Position numbers and translations under genes: made by a program. A DNA stretch of 64,000 bases, taken from Rhynchopus euleeides (lineage: Eukaryota; Euglenozoa; Diplonemea; Diplonemida; Diplonemidae). Location of the stretch: assembly GCA_963210315.1 (NCBI GenBank), contig OY723281.1, forward strand, positions 248,001-312,000. Reading direction: 5' to 3'. This document shows positions 11,201 through 22,100 of the stretch, one piece after another. Numbering within the stretch: position 1 is the stretch's first letter; each line of letters begins with the position of its first letter. The notes under the pieces are model-generated. The model was given only the letters and a program-made list of their open reading frames with translations. It made no database searches and was not told the DNA's origin.

Positions 11201-12554
11201 GGGCTGTGGTGGTCCTATCTGATCAAGCGCCCCCCACGGTCCACCGCCCCCGGGTGAAGCCTTTCGTCGGAGTGCTTGGAGTCAAGCATCAGGGAAAGCA
11301 CTACACCCCCCTTTTGGTGCCCCCACCTCTGGCGGAGGCAGTGTCTGCCCTCGCCCCCTCGCCGGTGTTGGGGCGGACTGGCTGTCCAGGGGGGGAGCAG
11401 GGCCTCCCCATGTGCCAGGTGCCGTCCCAGCCGTCGCGCCGCCGTTTTTACTGTGCCCGCTGTGCAGAGGCGGTGGATACCGCAGTCGAACACTGGCGTT
11501 GTTTCGGTTGCGATTGCAGGGCGTGTGGGGAATGCGTGGAGCAGGGGGAGACCTGTATGGATCTGGGGCCTCGGGACGCGGAGGAGCCGCCTGCGAGGGT
11601 CCCGCAGCCACAGGACCAGGGTGATCCCCCTCGACGAGAAGGTGATCCCCCTCCTGCACCCACCGGCGCCCCGGCCACCGGCCGCTCCGACCCGACCGCC
11701 ACCGAGGAAGGCTCCAACCCTGCGCAAGCACCAGCCACCTCGATGTCGTCGCAGCCGAAGCGGAAGCGGGAGTCGGCATCGCCGCAGCGTGGTCAGGAGA
11801 TGGATGAGGACGACGGGGCCACGACGGTGGGGGAGTGGGAGGAGCAGTTCTGCCCCGACGTGCACCGACCGCAGGAGGAGCAGGAGGCGGCGCTCCGGGC
11901 CATTCAGGCTTGGTGGGCCGAGTTGGGGGATGACAAGGCCTCACAGGCGGAGGCGTACAACGTGGTCTGTTGTCGTCTGAGGGCGCGGGCAGGCAAGCGG
12001 GCGCGGGCGAGCCGGCCAGGGGCGCGGGGGTCTTCGCAGCGGAGTTCCCAGGGGTCCCAGAGCCAGGGGAGTAGGGCCGCCAGGGGAGCGAGATAGCCGT
12101 AGGTCGGCTCCCCCCCCCCCTACCCCCCTCTTTCCTTTCGCCCCTCCCCCCCCCCCCCTCCCGTTCCCCACCCCCGTGCCCCCTTCCCCTTTCTTCCGGT
12201 GAATGCGCCAGCGGAGTCGGTCCACGCCCTCGCTGTCAGTCGCTTTCGCCTCTCCCCCCCTGCCCCCCCCCCCCTTTACCTCGCCCCCTTTTCCCCTCAC
12301 CAGCGGGCTGCCCCTTGTGAATGGTAGACTTACCTACAGCCCCTTGTTCATGCCGCCAGCACGGAGCCCCACGCAGCTCAACCCCGGCCAGTGCGCGGTT
12401 TGTTTGCCCTAGAGCTTTGTTGTTCGTGTAGTTCATGTTACAGTGCTAAGAGCCCGTAGAAGCAAAAGTAGAACCTGCTGCGCTAGCCCCACCAAGCAGC
12501 CACAGTACGACAGGACGCGCGCAGGCACCGGGCCCCCTCTCCTAAAAAAAAAAA
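8249..12554 (+). mobile_element. 5'-truncated LINE with REL endonuclease and OTU domains
   Basis: The insertion is exactly bounded: CTGGAACTGTCC at 8237-8248 is repeated at 12555-12566, directly after a terminal A11 tract (12544-12554). It is therefore a target-primed insertion truncated inside the RT domain. The 3' UTR (12097-12543) is pyrimidine-rich with long C runs and ends with a segment (about 12475-12541) found again at 63713-63777, so the family has other copies. Confidence 0.9.
8251..12096 (+). CDS. LINE polyprotein: RT (partial), REL endonuclease, zinc fingers, OTU protease
   Basis: Codons are numbered from 8251; upstream in-frame codons belong to host flank. Residues 1-15 are the RT VQQGDPLGP motif, and FYLDD at 39-43 is the RT active site; the palm/finger region before it is lost. 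C363/C366/H373 or H376/C380 form a zinc finger, followed by RH(D) at 389-391 and a PD-type nuclease core (P423, D425, D437 in VIDVT), as in R2-like restriction-like endonucleases. A degenerate OTU-like region lies near 640-770. A cysteine-rich finger follows near 795-835. A second OTU domain has G-D-C913-F-F-D and H1017-Y, the expected catalytic Cys and His. Another CX2C-rich finger lies near 1075-1105. A basic, Gln/Ser-rich tail ends at a stop at 12094-12096. Cysteine proteases are known in a few non-LTR clades (Ulp1 in NeSL; OTU in Dualen/RandI as I recall). The frame is open over 1281 codons. Confidence 0.85.
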   Translation, partial: STCGVQQGDPLGPLLFSLAIKELAEMLVGHFAGCGGSVFYLDDGVLMGPAGVVKEALDFVVKWSKEKGLEVKLDKCELIDLNRLSKTELEAQGFLLRLPDETDKPGVVYREGGDFTLLGTPIGSREFCERYMDEKLAEFAPYLEALATLEDRQVALALLRHCEGFARLVFYMRALGHRGATEYLAKSDAAVEKCLTRILCLADDTLPDDAMRQATLPVRVGGLGIRRSTEHWHAAAMASMQNGYLLCRELDKEFTWDTAAWHTLSSAYNNDVSEGDAVDSESRPTEMVKQKDLSLAIIDVHHRDLHERADASDRARYRSLSLPHAGATYAGKLTEETRVGGEEMVVVTRHRLGISLFEPDAKCGRCGQEMDTHGTHALNCRVGGGPTRRHDVVRDSLYRLAVEAGTSPEMETLHILPDSQERPGDIVTRRVWPRVIDVTIRNPLAASVVQAAARFTGAAAAAGEAEKNRRYRDPCRRSGQIFAAFAMEAFGGLGPSAHQVFGKLGRLAAERTGRSRVLVTQSHATRVSSAYSHILGRTLLECGPISPAAVSRTALATEAAAPLNPDHFMRFSVDSRGEGEVFIDPDEERPVPQADPVPRAEAAPTSPSPSVVIEKWRDKRGGARVAIEDLAEGLGNALTMPEQVAALGGSVAEGAPATWVVAVTAAACDLGFDIDADKLLRLAVVCVRRAPTLRLLLSDPDEWAGRMLASGGGEDVDQVALRGVAVALDVHAVVFRDNLPPLLVAPGEPCQALFVGGVDGGFKPVTVPDQVVEQVTYTKCVEVEVPQGPVIPGRVDVSGSPGCCQFCASLFTTAVRHGECGHCSRMVCPTCCELGEDDTRCVCTPLPLPREDQGVAPHPPGQAEPPPPPPASTALTKALLEGRAPGGGDGLSRLQRSLGMQECTGFRFTPGDCFFDAAAFIMGGSAAGMRRLAVQAVLRDPGLCARAEPNSESWAAAMRVEGSRDEASWADQVAVHGLALGSGWAVVVLSDQAPPTVHRPRVKPFVGVLGVKHQGKHYTPLLVPPPLAEAVSALAPSPVLGRTGCPGGEQGLPMCQVPSQPSRRRFYCARCAEAVDTAVEHWRCFGCDCRACGECVEQGETCMDLGPRDAEEPPARVPQPQDQGDPPRREGDPPPAPTGAPATGRSDPTATEEGSNPAQAPATSMSSQPKRKRESASPQRGQEMDEDDGATTVGEWEEQFCPDVHRPQEEQEAALRAIQAWWAELGDDKASQAEAYNVVCCRLRARAGKRARASRPGARGSSQRSSQGSQSQGSRAARGAR

Positions 12555-12907
12555 CTGGAACTGTCCGTTGTCGAAGGAATTGGTGAAAAAATCGTGATTT
12601 TTGGCCTCTGGATCACCCATGCCGTCCCAAAAATCAAGCAAAAGAGGTTTGGTAGGTGCATTTTTGGGTGAACATGAGCCATTGTGCCAACCTGCTTGAT
12701 TTCACCCGAAAATTGGAATCCGTTGAATATGGTTTCTGATGAAAATGTGAAAATTTTCGACCTTCTTCGCAGTTTTTGCCACTTCCTTGCCCCATCTTTC
12801 CCACCCAAAATCGAAGTACCGTGAATGGTGTTGTTGAAAGGTCCAAATTGCGTTGGTTGTGCGTAGTTCTGCCGAAATCGTGCACACGTTGTGCATAGTG
12901 CATGTGT
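12555..12907. other. Host flank after LINE, no gene
   Basis: It starts with the right target duplication (12555-12566). The rest is AT-richer non-coding sequence up to the assembly gap; no motif recognised. Confidence 0.5.
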
Positions 12908-13107
12908 NNNNNNNNNNNNNNNNNNNNNNNNNNNNNNNNNNNNNNNNNNNNNNNNNNNNNNNNNNNNNNNNNNNNNNNNNNNNNNNNNNNNNNNNNNNNN
13001 NNNNNNNNNNNNNNNNNNNNNNNNNNNNNNNNNNNNNNNNNNNNNNNNNNNNNNNNNNNNNNNNNNNNNNNNNNNNNNNNNNNNNNNNNNNNNNNNNNNN
13101 NNNNNNN
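12908..13107. other. Assembly gap (200 N)
   Basis: Exactly 200 N separate unique sequence from the minisatellite. The round number suggests a placeholder, so the true satellite length to the left is unknown. Confidence 0.95.
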
Positions 13108-16100
13108 GAGCAACCTCGAGCAACCTCGAGCAACCTCGAGCAACCTCGAGCAACCTCGAGCAACCTCTAGCAACCTCTAGCAACCTCTAGCAACCTCCAG
13201 CAACCTCGAGCAACCTCTGCAACCAGGAACCTCCAGCAACCTCCAGCAACCTCTAGCAACCTCTAGCAACCTCTAGCAACCTCTAGCAACCTCTAGCAAC
13301 CTCTAGCAACCTCCAGCAACCTCCAGCAACCTCCAGCAACCTGCAGCAACCTGCAGCAACCTCCAGCAACCTCTAGCAACCTCTAGCAACCTCTAGCAAC
13401 CTCTAGCAACCTCTAGCAACCTCTAGCAACCTCTAGCAACCTCTAGCAACCTCCAGCAACCTCGAGCAACCTCGAGCAACCTCTAGCAACCTCTAGCAAC
13501 CTCTAGCAACCTCTAGCAACCTCCAGCAACCTCCAGCAACCTCCAGCAACCTGCAGCAACCTCCAGCAACCTCTAGCAACCTCCAGCAACCTCGAGCAAC
13601 CTCGAGCAACCTCTAGCAACCTCTAGCAACCTCGAGCAACCTCTAGCAACCTCTAGCAACCTCGAGCAACCTCGAGCAACCTCGAGCAACCTCTAGCAAC
13701 CTGTAGCAACCTCTAGCAACCTCCAGCAACCTCCAGCAACCTGCAGCAACCTCCAGCAACCTCTAGCAACCTCTAGCAACCTCCAGCAACCTCCAGCAAC
13801 CTCTAGCAACCTCTAGCAACCTCTAGCAACCTCGAGCAACCTCGAGCAACCTCGAGCAACCTCGAGCAACCTCTAGCAACCTCGAGCAACCTCGAGCAAC
13901 CTCGAGCAACCTCTAGCAACCTCTAGCAACCTCTAGCAACCTCTAGCAACCTCCAGCAACCTCGAGCAACCTCGAGCAACCTCGAGCAACCTCGAGCAAC
14001 CTCGAGCAACCTCTAGCAACCTCTAGCAACCTCTAGCAACCTCCAGCAACCTCCAGCAACCTCTAGCAACCTCTAGCAACCTCTAGCAACCTCCAGCAAC
14101 CTCGAGCAACCTCGAGCAACCTCGAGCAACCTCGAGCAACCTCGAGCAACCTCGAGCAACCTCTAGCAACCACCAGCAACCTCCAGCAACCTCGAGCAAC
14201 CTCTAGCAACCTCTAGCAACCTCTAGCAACCTCTAGCAACCTCTAGCAACCTCTAGCAACCTCTAGCAACCTCTAGCAACCTCTAGCAACCTCTAGCAAC
14301 CTCCAGCAACCTCTAGCAACCTCTAGCAACCTCTAGCAACCTCTAGCAACCTCCAGCAACCTCTAGCAACCTCCAGCAACCTCTAGCAACCTCGAGCAAC
14401 CTCTAGCAACCTCTAGCAACCTCCAGCAACCTCGAGCAACCTCGAGCAACCTCGAGCATCCTCGAGCAACCTCGAGCAACCTCTAGCAACCTCTAGCAAC
14501 CTCTAGCAACCTCCAGCAACCTCCAGCAACCTCTAGCAACCTCTAGCAACCTCTAGCAACCTCCAGCAACCTCGAGCAACCTCGAGCAACCTCGAGCAAC
14601 CTCGAGCAACCTCGAGCAACCTCGAGCAACCTCGAGCAACCTCGAGCAACCTCGAGCAACCTCTAGCAACCACCAGCAACCTCCAGCAACCTCGAGCAAC
14701 CTCGAGCAACCTCTAGCAACCTCTAGCAACCTCCAGCAACCTCGAGCAACCTCTGCAACCAGGAACCTCCAGCAACCTCCAGCAACCTCTAGCAACCTCT
14801 AGCAACCTCTAGCAACCTCTAGCAACCTCTAGCAACCTCTAGCAACCTCTAGCAACCTCCAGCAACCTCCAGCAACCTGCAGCAACCTGCAGCAACCTCC
14901 AGCAACCTCTAGCAACCTCTAGCAACCTCTAGCAACCTCTAGCAACCTCTAGCAACCTCCAGCAACCTCGAGCAACCTCGAGCAACCTCTAGCAACCTCT
15001 AGCAACCTCTAGCAACCTCTAGCAACCTCCAGCAACCTCCAGCAACCTGCAGCAACCTCCAGCAACCTCTAGCAACCTCCAGCAACCTCGAGCAACCTCG
15101 AGCAACCTCTAGCAACCTCTAGCAACCTCGAGCAACCTCTAGCAACCTCTAGCAACCTCGAGCAACCTCGAGCAACCTCGAGCAACCTCGAGCAACCTGT
15201 AGCAACCTCTAGCAACCTCCAGCAACCTCCAGCAACCTGCAGCAACCTCCAGCAACCTCTAGCAACCTCTAGCAACCTCCAGCAACCTCTAGCAACCTCC
15301 AGCAACCTCTAGCAACCTCGAGCAACCTCTAGCAACCTCTAGCAACCTCTAGCAACCTCTAGCAACCTCTAGCAACCTCTCGCAACCTCTAGCAACCTCC
15401 AGCAACCTCGAGCAACCTCGAGCAACCTCGAGCAACCTCGAGCAACCTCTAGCAACCTCTAGCAACCTCTAGCAACCTCCAGCAACCTCTAGCAACCTCT
15501 AGCAACCTCCAGCAACCTCGAGCAACCTCGAGCAACCTCGAGCAACCTCGAGCAACCTCGAGCAACCTCGAGCAACCTCGAGCAACCTCGAGCAACCTCG
15601 AGCAACCTCGAGCAACCTCGAGCAACCTCGAGCAACCTCGAGCAACCTCTAGCAACCACCAGCAACCTCCAGCAACCTCGAGCAACCTCGAGCAACCTCT
15701 AGCAACCCTTAGCAACCTCTAGCAACCTCTAGCAACCTCTAGCAACCTCCAGCAACCTCTAGCAACCTCTAGCAACCTCTAGCAACCTCTAGCAACCTCT
15801 AGCAACCTCCAGCAACCTCGAGCAACCTCGAGCAACCTCGAGCAACCTCGAGCAACCTCGAGCAACCTCGAGCAACCTCTAGCAACCTCTAGCAACCTCT
15901 AGCAACCTCCAGCAACCTCCAGCAACCTCTAGCAACCTCTAGCAACCTCTAGCAACCTCCAGCAACCTCGAGCAACCTCGAGCAACCTCGAGCAACCTCG
16001 AGCAACCTCGAGCAACCTCGAGCAACCTCGAGCAACCTCGAGCAACCTCTAGCAACCACCAGCAACCTCCAGCAACCTCGAGCAACCTCGAGCAACCTCT

Positions 16101-19100
16101 AGCAACCTCTAGCAACCTCCAGCAACCTCGAGCAACCTCTGCAACCAGGAACCTCCAGCAACCTCCAGCAACCTCTAGCAACCTCTAGCAACCTCTAGCA
16201 ACCTCTAGCAACCTCTAGCAACCTCTAGCAACCTCTAGCAACCTCCAGCAACCTCCAGCAACCTGCAGCAACCTGCAGCAACCTCCAGCAACCTCTAGCA
16301 ACCTCTAGCAACCTCTAGCAACCTCTAGCAACCTCTAGCAACCTCTAGCAACCTCTAGCAACCTCTAGCAACCTCTAGAAACCTCTAGCAACCTCTAGCA
16401 ACCTCTAGCAACCTCTAGCAACCTCTAGCAGCCTCTAGCAACCTCTAGCAACCTCCAGCAACCTCTAGCAACCTCCAGCAACCTCTAGCAACCTCTAGCA
16501 ACCTCCAGCAACCTCTAGCAACCTCTAGCAACCTCTAGCAACCTCTAGCAACCTCTAGCAACCTCTAGCAACCTCCAGCAACCTCTAGCAACCTCTAGCA
16601 ACCTCTAGCAACCTCTAGCAACCTCTAGCAACCTCTAGCAACCTCCAGCAACCTCCAGCAACCTCTAGCAACCTCTAGCAACCTCTAGCAACCTCCAGCA
16701 ACCTCGAGCAACCTCGAGCAACCTCGAGCAACCTCGAGCAACCTCGAGCAACCTCGAGCAACCTCGAGCAACCTCGAGCAACCTCTAGCAACCACCAGCA
16801 ACCTCCAGCAACCTCGAGCAACCTCGAGCAACCTCTAGCAACCTCTAGCAACCTCCAGCAACCTCGAGCAACCTCTGCAACCAGGAACCTCCAGCAACCT
16901 CCAGCAACCTCTAGCAACCTCTAGCAACCTCTAGCAACCTCTAGCAACCTCTAGCAACCTCTAGCAACCTCCAGCAACCTCCAGCAACCTGCAGCAACCT
17001 GCAGCAACCTCCAGCAACCTCTAGCAACCTCTAGCAACCTCTAGCAACCTCTAGCAACCTCTAGCAACCTCTAGCAACCTCCAGCAACCTCGAGCAACCT
17101 CGAGCAACCTCTAGCAACCTCTAGCAACCTCTAGCAACCTCTAGCAACCTCCAGCAACCTCCAGCAACCTGCAGCAACCTCCAGCAACCTCTAGCAACCT
17201 CCAGCAACCTCGAGCAACCTCGAGCAACCTCTAGCAACCTCTAGCAACCTCGAGCAACCTCTAGCAACCTCTAGCAACCTCGAGCAACCTCGAGCAACCT
17301 CGAGCAACCTCTAGCAACCTGTAGCAACCTCTAGCAACCTCCAGCAACCTCCAGCAACCTGCAGCAACCTCCAGCAACCTCTAGCAACCTCTAGCAACCT
17401 CCAGCAACCTCTAGCAACCTCCAGCAACCTCTAGCAACCTCGAGCAACCTCTAGCAACCTCTAGCAACCTCTAGCAACCTCTAGCAACCTCTAGCAACCT
17501 CTAGCAACCTCTAGCAACCTCCAGCAACCTCGAGCAACCTCGAGCAACCTCGAGCAACCTCGAGCAACCTCTAGCAACCTCTAGCAACCTCTAGCAACCT
17601 CCAGCAACCTCCAGCAACCTCTAGCAACCTCTAGCAACCTCTAGCAACCTCGAGCAACCTCGAGCAACCTCGAGCAACCTCGAGCAACCTCGAGCAACCT
17701 CGAGCAACCTCGAGCAACCTCGAGCAACCTCTAGCAACCTCTAGCAACCTCTAGCAACCTCCAGCAACCTCCAGCAACCTCTAGCAACCTCTAGCAACCT
17801 CTAGCAACCTCCAGCAACCTCGAGCAACCTCGAGCAACCTCGAGCAACCTCGAGCAACCTCGAGCAACCTCGAGCAACCTCGAGCAACCTCGAGCAACCT
17901 CGAGCAACCTCGAGCAACCTCTAGCAACCACCAGCAACCTCCAGCAACCTCGAGCAACCTCGAGCAACCTCTAGCAACCCTTAGCAACCTCTAGCAACCT
18001 CTAGCAACCTCTAGCAACCTCCAGCAACCTCTAGCAACCTCTAGCAACCTCGAGCAACCTCTAGCAACCTCTAGCAACCTCTAGCAACCTCTAGCAACCT
18101 CTAGCAACCTCCAGCAACCTCGAGCAACCTCGAGCAACCTCGAGCAACCTCGAGCAACCTCGAGCAACCTCGAGCAACCTCTAGCAACCTCTAGCAACCT
18201 CTAGCAACCTCCAGCAACCTCCAGCAACCTCTAGCAACCTCTAGCAACCTCTAGCAACCTCCAGCAACCTCGAGCAACCTCGAGCAACCTCGAGCAACCT
18301 CGAGCAACCTCGAGCAACCTCGAGCAACCTCGAGCAACCTCGAGCAACCTCTAGCAACCACCAGCAACCTCCAGCAACCTCGAGCAACCTCGAGCAACCT
18401 CTAGCAACCTCTAGCAACCTCCAGCAACCTCGAGCAACCTCTGCAACCAGGAACCTCCAGCAACCTCCAGCAACCTCTAGCAACCTCTAGCAACCTCTAG
18501 CAACCTCTAGCAACCTCTAGCAACCTCCAGCAACCTCCAGCAACCTGCAGCAACCTGCAGCAACCTCCAGCAACCTCTAGCAACCTCTAGCAACCTCTAG
18601 CAACCTCTAGCAACCTCTAGCAACCTCTAGAAACCTCTAGCAACCTCTAGCAACCTCTAGCAACCTCTAGCAGCCTCTAGCAACCTCTAGCAACCTCCAG
18701 CAACCTCTAGCAACCTCCAGCAACCTCTAGCAACCTCTAGCAACCTCCAGCAACCTCTAGCAACCTCTAGCAACCTCTAGCAACCTCTAGCAACCTCTAG
18801 CAACCTCTAGCAACCTCCAGCAACCTCTAGCAACCTCTAGCAACCTCTAGCAACCTCTAGCAACCTCTAGCAACCTCCAGCAACCTCCAGCAACCTCTAG
18901 CAACCTCTAGCAACCTCTAGCAACCTCCAGCAACCTCGAGCAACCTCGAGCAACCTCGAGCAACCTCGAGCAACCTCGAGCAACCTCGAGCAACCTCGAG
19001 CAACCTCTAGCAACCACCAGCAACCTCCAGCAACCTCGAGCAACCTCGAGCAACCTCTAGCAACCTCTAGCAACCTCCAGCAACCTCGAGCAACCTCTGC

Positions 19101-22100
19101 AACCAGGAACCTCCAGCAACCTCCAGCAACCTCTAGCAACCTCTAGCAACCTCTAGCAACCTCTAGCAACCTCTAGCAACCTCTAGCAACCTCCAGCAAC
19201 CTCCAGCAACCTGCAGCAACCTGCAGCAACCTCCAGCAACCTCTAGCAACCTCTAGCAACCTCTAGCAACCTCTAGCAACCTCTAGCAACCTCCAGCAAC
19301 CTCGAGCAACCTCGAGCAACCTCTAGCAACCGCTAGCAACCTCTAGCAACCTCTAGCAACCTCCAGCAACCTCCAGCAACCTGCAGCAACCTCCAGCAAC
19401 CTCTAGCAACCTCCAGCAACCTCGAGCAACCTCGAGCAACCTCTAGCAACCTCTAGCAACCTCGAGCAACCTCTAGCAACCTCTAGCAACCTCGAGCAAC
19501 CTCGAGCAACCTCGAGCAACCTCTAGCAACCTGTAGCAACCTCTAGCAACCTCCAGCAACCTCCAGCAACCTGCAGCAACCTCCAGCAACCTCTAGCAAC
19601 CTCTAGCAACCTCCAGCAACCTCTAGCAACCTCCAGCAACCTCTAGCAACCTCGAGCAACCTCTAGCAACCTCTAGCAACCTCTAGCAACCTCTAGCAAC
19701 CTCTAGCAACCTCCAGCAACCTCGAGCAACCTCGAGCAACCTCGAGCAACCTCGAGCAACCTCTAGCAACCTCTAGCAACCTCTAGCAACCTCCAGCAAC
19801 CTCCAGCAACCTCTAGCAACCTCTAGCAACCTCTAGCAACCTCGAGCAACCTCGAGCAACCTCGAGCAACCTCGAGCAACCTCGAGCAACCTCGAGCAAC
19901 CTCGAGCAACCTCGAGCAACCTCTAGCAACCTCTAGCAACCTCTAGCAACCTCCAGCAACCTCCAGCAACCTCTAGCAACCTCTAGCAACCTCTAGCAAC
20001 CTCCAGCAACCTCGAGCAACCTCGAGCAACCTCGAGCAACCTCGAGCAACCTCGAGCAACCTCGAGCAACCTCGAGCAACCTCGAGCAACCTCGAGCAAC
20101 CTCGAGCAACCTCGAGCAACCTCGAGCAACCTCTAGCAACCACCAGCAACCTCCAGCAACCTCGAGCAACCTCGAGCAACCTCTAGCAACCCTTAGCAAC
20201 CTCTAGCAACCTCTAGCAACCTCTAGCAACCTCCAGCAACCTCTAGCAACCTCTAGCAACCTCGAGCAACCTCTAGCAACCTCTAGCAACCTCTAGCAAC
20301 CTCTAGCAACCTCTAGCAACCTCCAGCAACCTCGAGCAACCTCGAGCAACCTCGAGCAACCTCGAGCAACCTCGAGCAACCTCGAGCAACCTCTAGCAAC
20401 CTCTAGCAACCTCTAGCAACCTCCAGCAACCTCCAGCAACCTCTAGCAACCTCTAGCAACCTCTAGCAACCTCCAGCAACCTCGAGCAACCTCGAGCAAC
20501 CTCGAGCAACCTCGAGCAACCTCGAGCAACCTCGAGCAACCTCGAGCAACCTCGAGCAACCTCTAGCAACCACCAGCAACCTCCAGCAACCTCGAGCAAC
20601 CTCGAGCAACCTCTAGCAACCTCTAGCAACCTCCAGCAACCTCGAGCAACCTCTGCAACCAGGAACCTCCAGCAACCTCCAGCAACCTCTAGCAACCTCT
20701 AGCAACCTCTAGCAACCTCTAGCAACCTCTAGCAACCTCTAGCAACCTCCAGCAACCTCCAGCAACCTGCAGCAACCTGCAGCAACCTCCAGCAACCTCT
20801 AGCAACCTCTAGCAACCTCTAGCAACCTCTAGCAACCTCTAGCAACCTCTAGCAACCTCTAGAAACCTCTAGCAACCTCTAGCAACCTCTAGCAACATCT
20901 AGCAGCCTCTAGCAACCTCTAGCAACCTCCAGCAACCTCTAGCAACCTCCAGCAACCTCTAGCAACCTCTAGCAACCTCCAGCAACCTCTAGCAACCTCT
21001 AGCAACCTCTAGCAACCTCTAGCAACCTCTAGCAACCTCTAGCAACCTCCAGCAACCTCTAGCAACCTCTAGAAACCTCTAGCAACCTCTAGCAACCTCT
21101 AGCAACCTCTAGCAGCCTCTAGCAACCTCTAGCAACCTCCAGCAACCTCTAGCAACCTCCAGCAACCTCTAGCAACCTCTAGCAACCTCCAGCAACCTCT
21201 AGCAACCTCTAGCAACCTCTAGCAACCTCTAGCAACCTCCAGCAACCTCGAGCAACCTCGAGCAACCTCTAGCAACCTCTAGCAACCTCTAGCAACCTCC
21301 AGCAACCTCTAGCAACCTCCAGCAACCTCCAGCAACCTGCAGCAACCTGCAGCAACCTCCAGCAACCTCTAGCAACCTCTAGCAACCTCTAGCAACCTCG
21401 AGCAACCTCGAGCAACCTCTAGCAACCTCTAGCAACCTCCAGCAACCTCTAGCAACCTCGAGCAACCTCGAGCAACCTCTAGCAACCTCTAGCAACCTCT
21501 AGCAACCTCTAGCAACCTCCAGCAACCTCCAGCAACCTCCAGCAACCTGCAGCAACCTCCAGCAACCTCTAGCAACCTCCAGCAACCTCGAGCAACCTCG
21601 AGCAACCTCTAGCAACCTCTAGCAACCTCGAGCAACCTCTAGTAACCTCTAGCAACCTCGAGCAACCTCGAGCAACCTCGAGCAACCTCTAGCAACCTGT
21701 AGCAACCTCTAGCAACCTCCAGCAACCTCCAGCAACCTGCAGCAACCTCCAGCAACCTCTAGCAACCTCTAGCAACCTCCAGCAACCTCTAGCAACCTCC
21801 AGCAACCTCTAGCAACCTCGAGCAACCTCTAGCAACCTCTAGCAACCTCTAGCAACCTCCAGCAACCTCGAGCAACCTCGAGCAACCTCGAGCAACCTCG
21901 AGCAACCTCGAGCAACCTCGAGCAACCTCTAGCAACCTCTAGCAACCTCTAGCAACCTCTAGCAACCTCCAGCAACCTCCAGCAACCTCTAGCAACCTCT
22001 AGCAACCTCTAGCAACCTCTAGCAACCTCTAGCAACCTCCAGCAACCTCCAGCAACCTGCAGCAACCTGCAGCAACCTCCAGCAACCTCTAGCAACCTCT

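Noticed and set aside
13108..13500. CRISPR-like array
   Set aside because: There are no unique spacers; units are contiguous decamers in a eukaryotic context.
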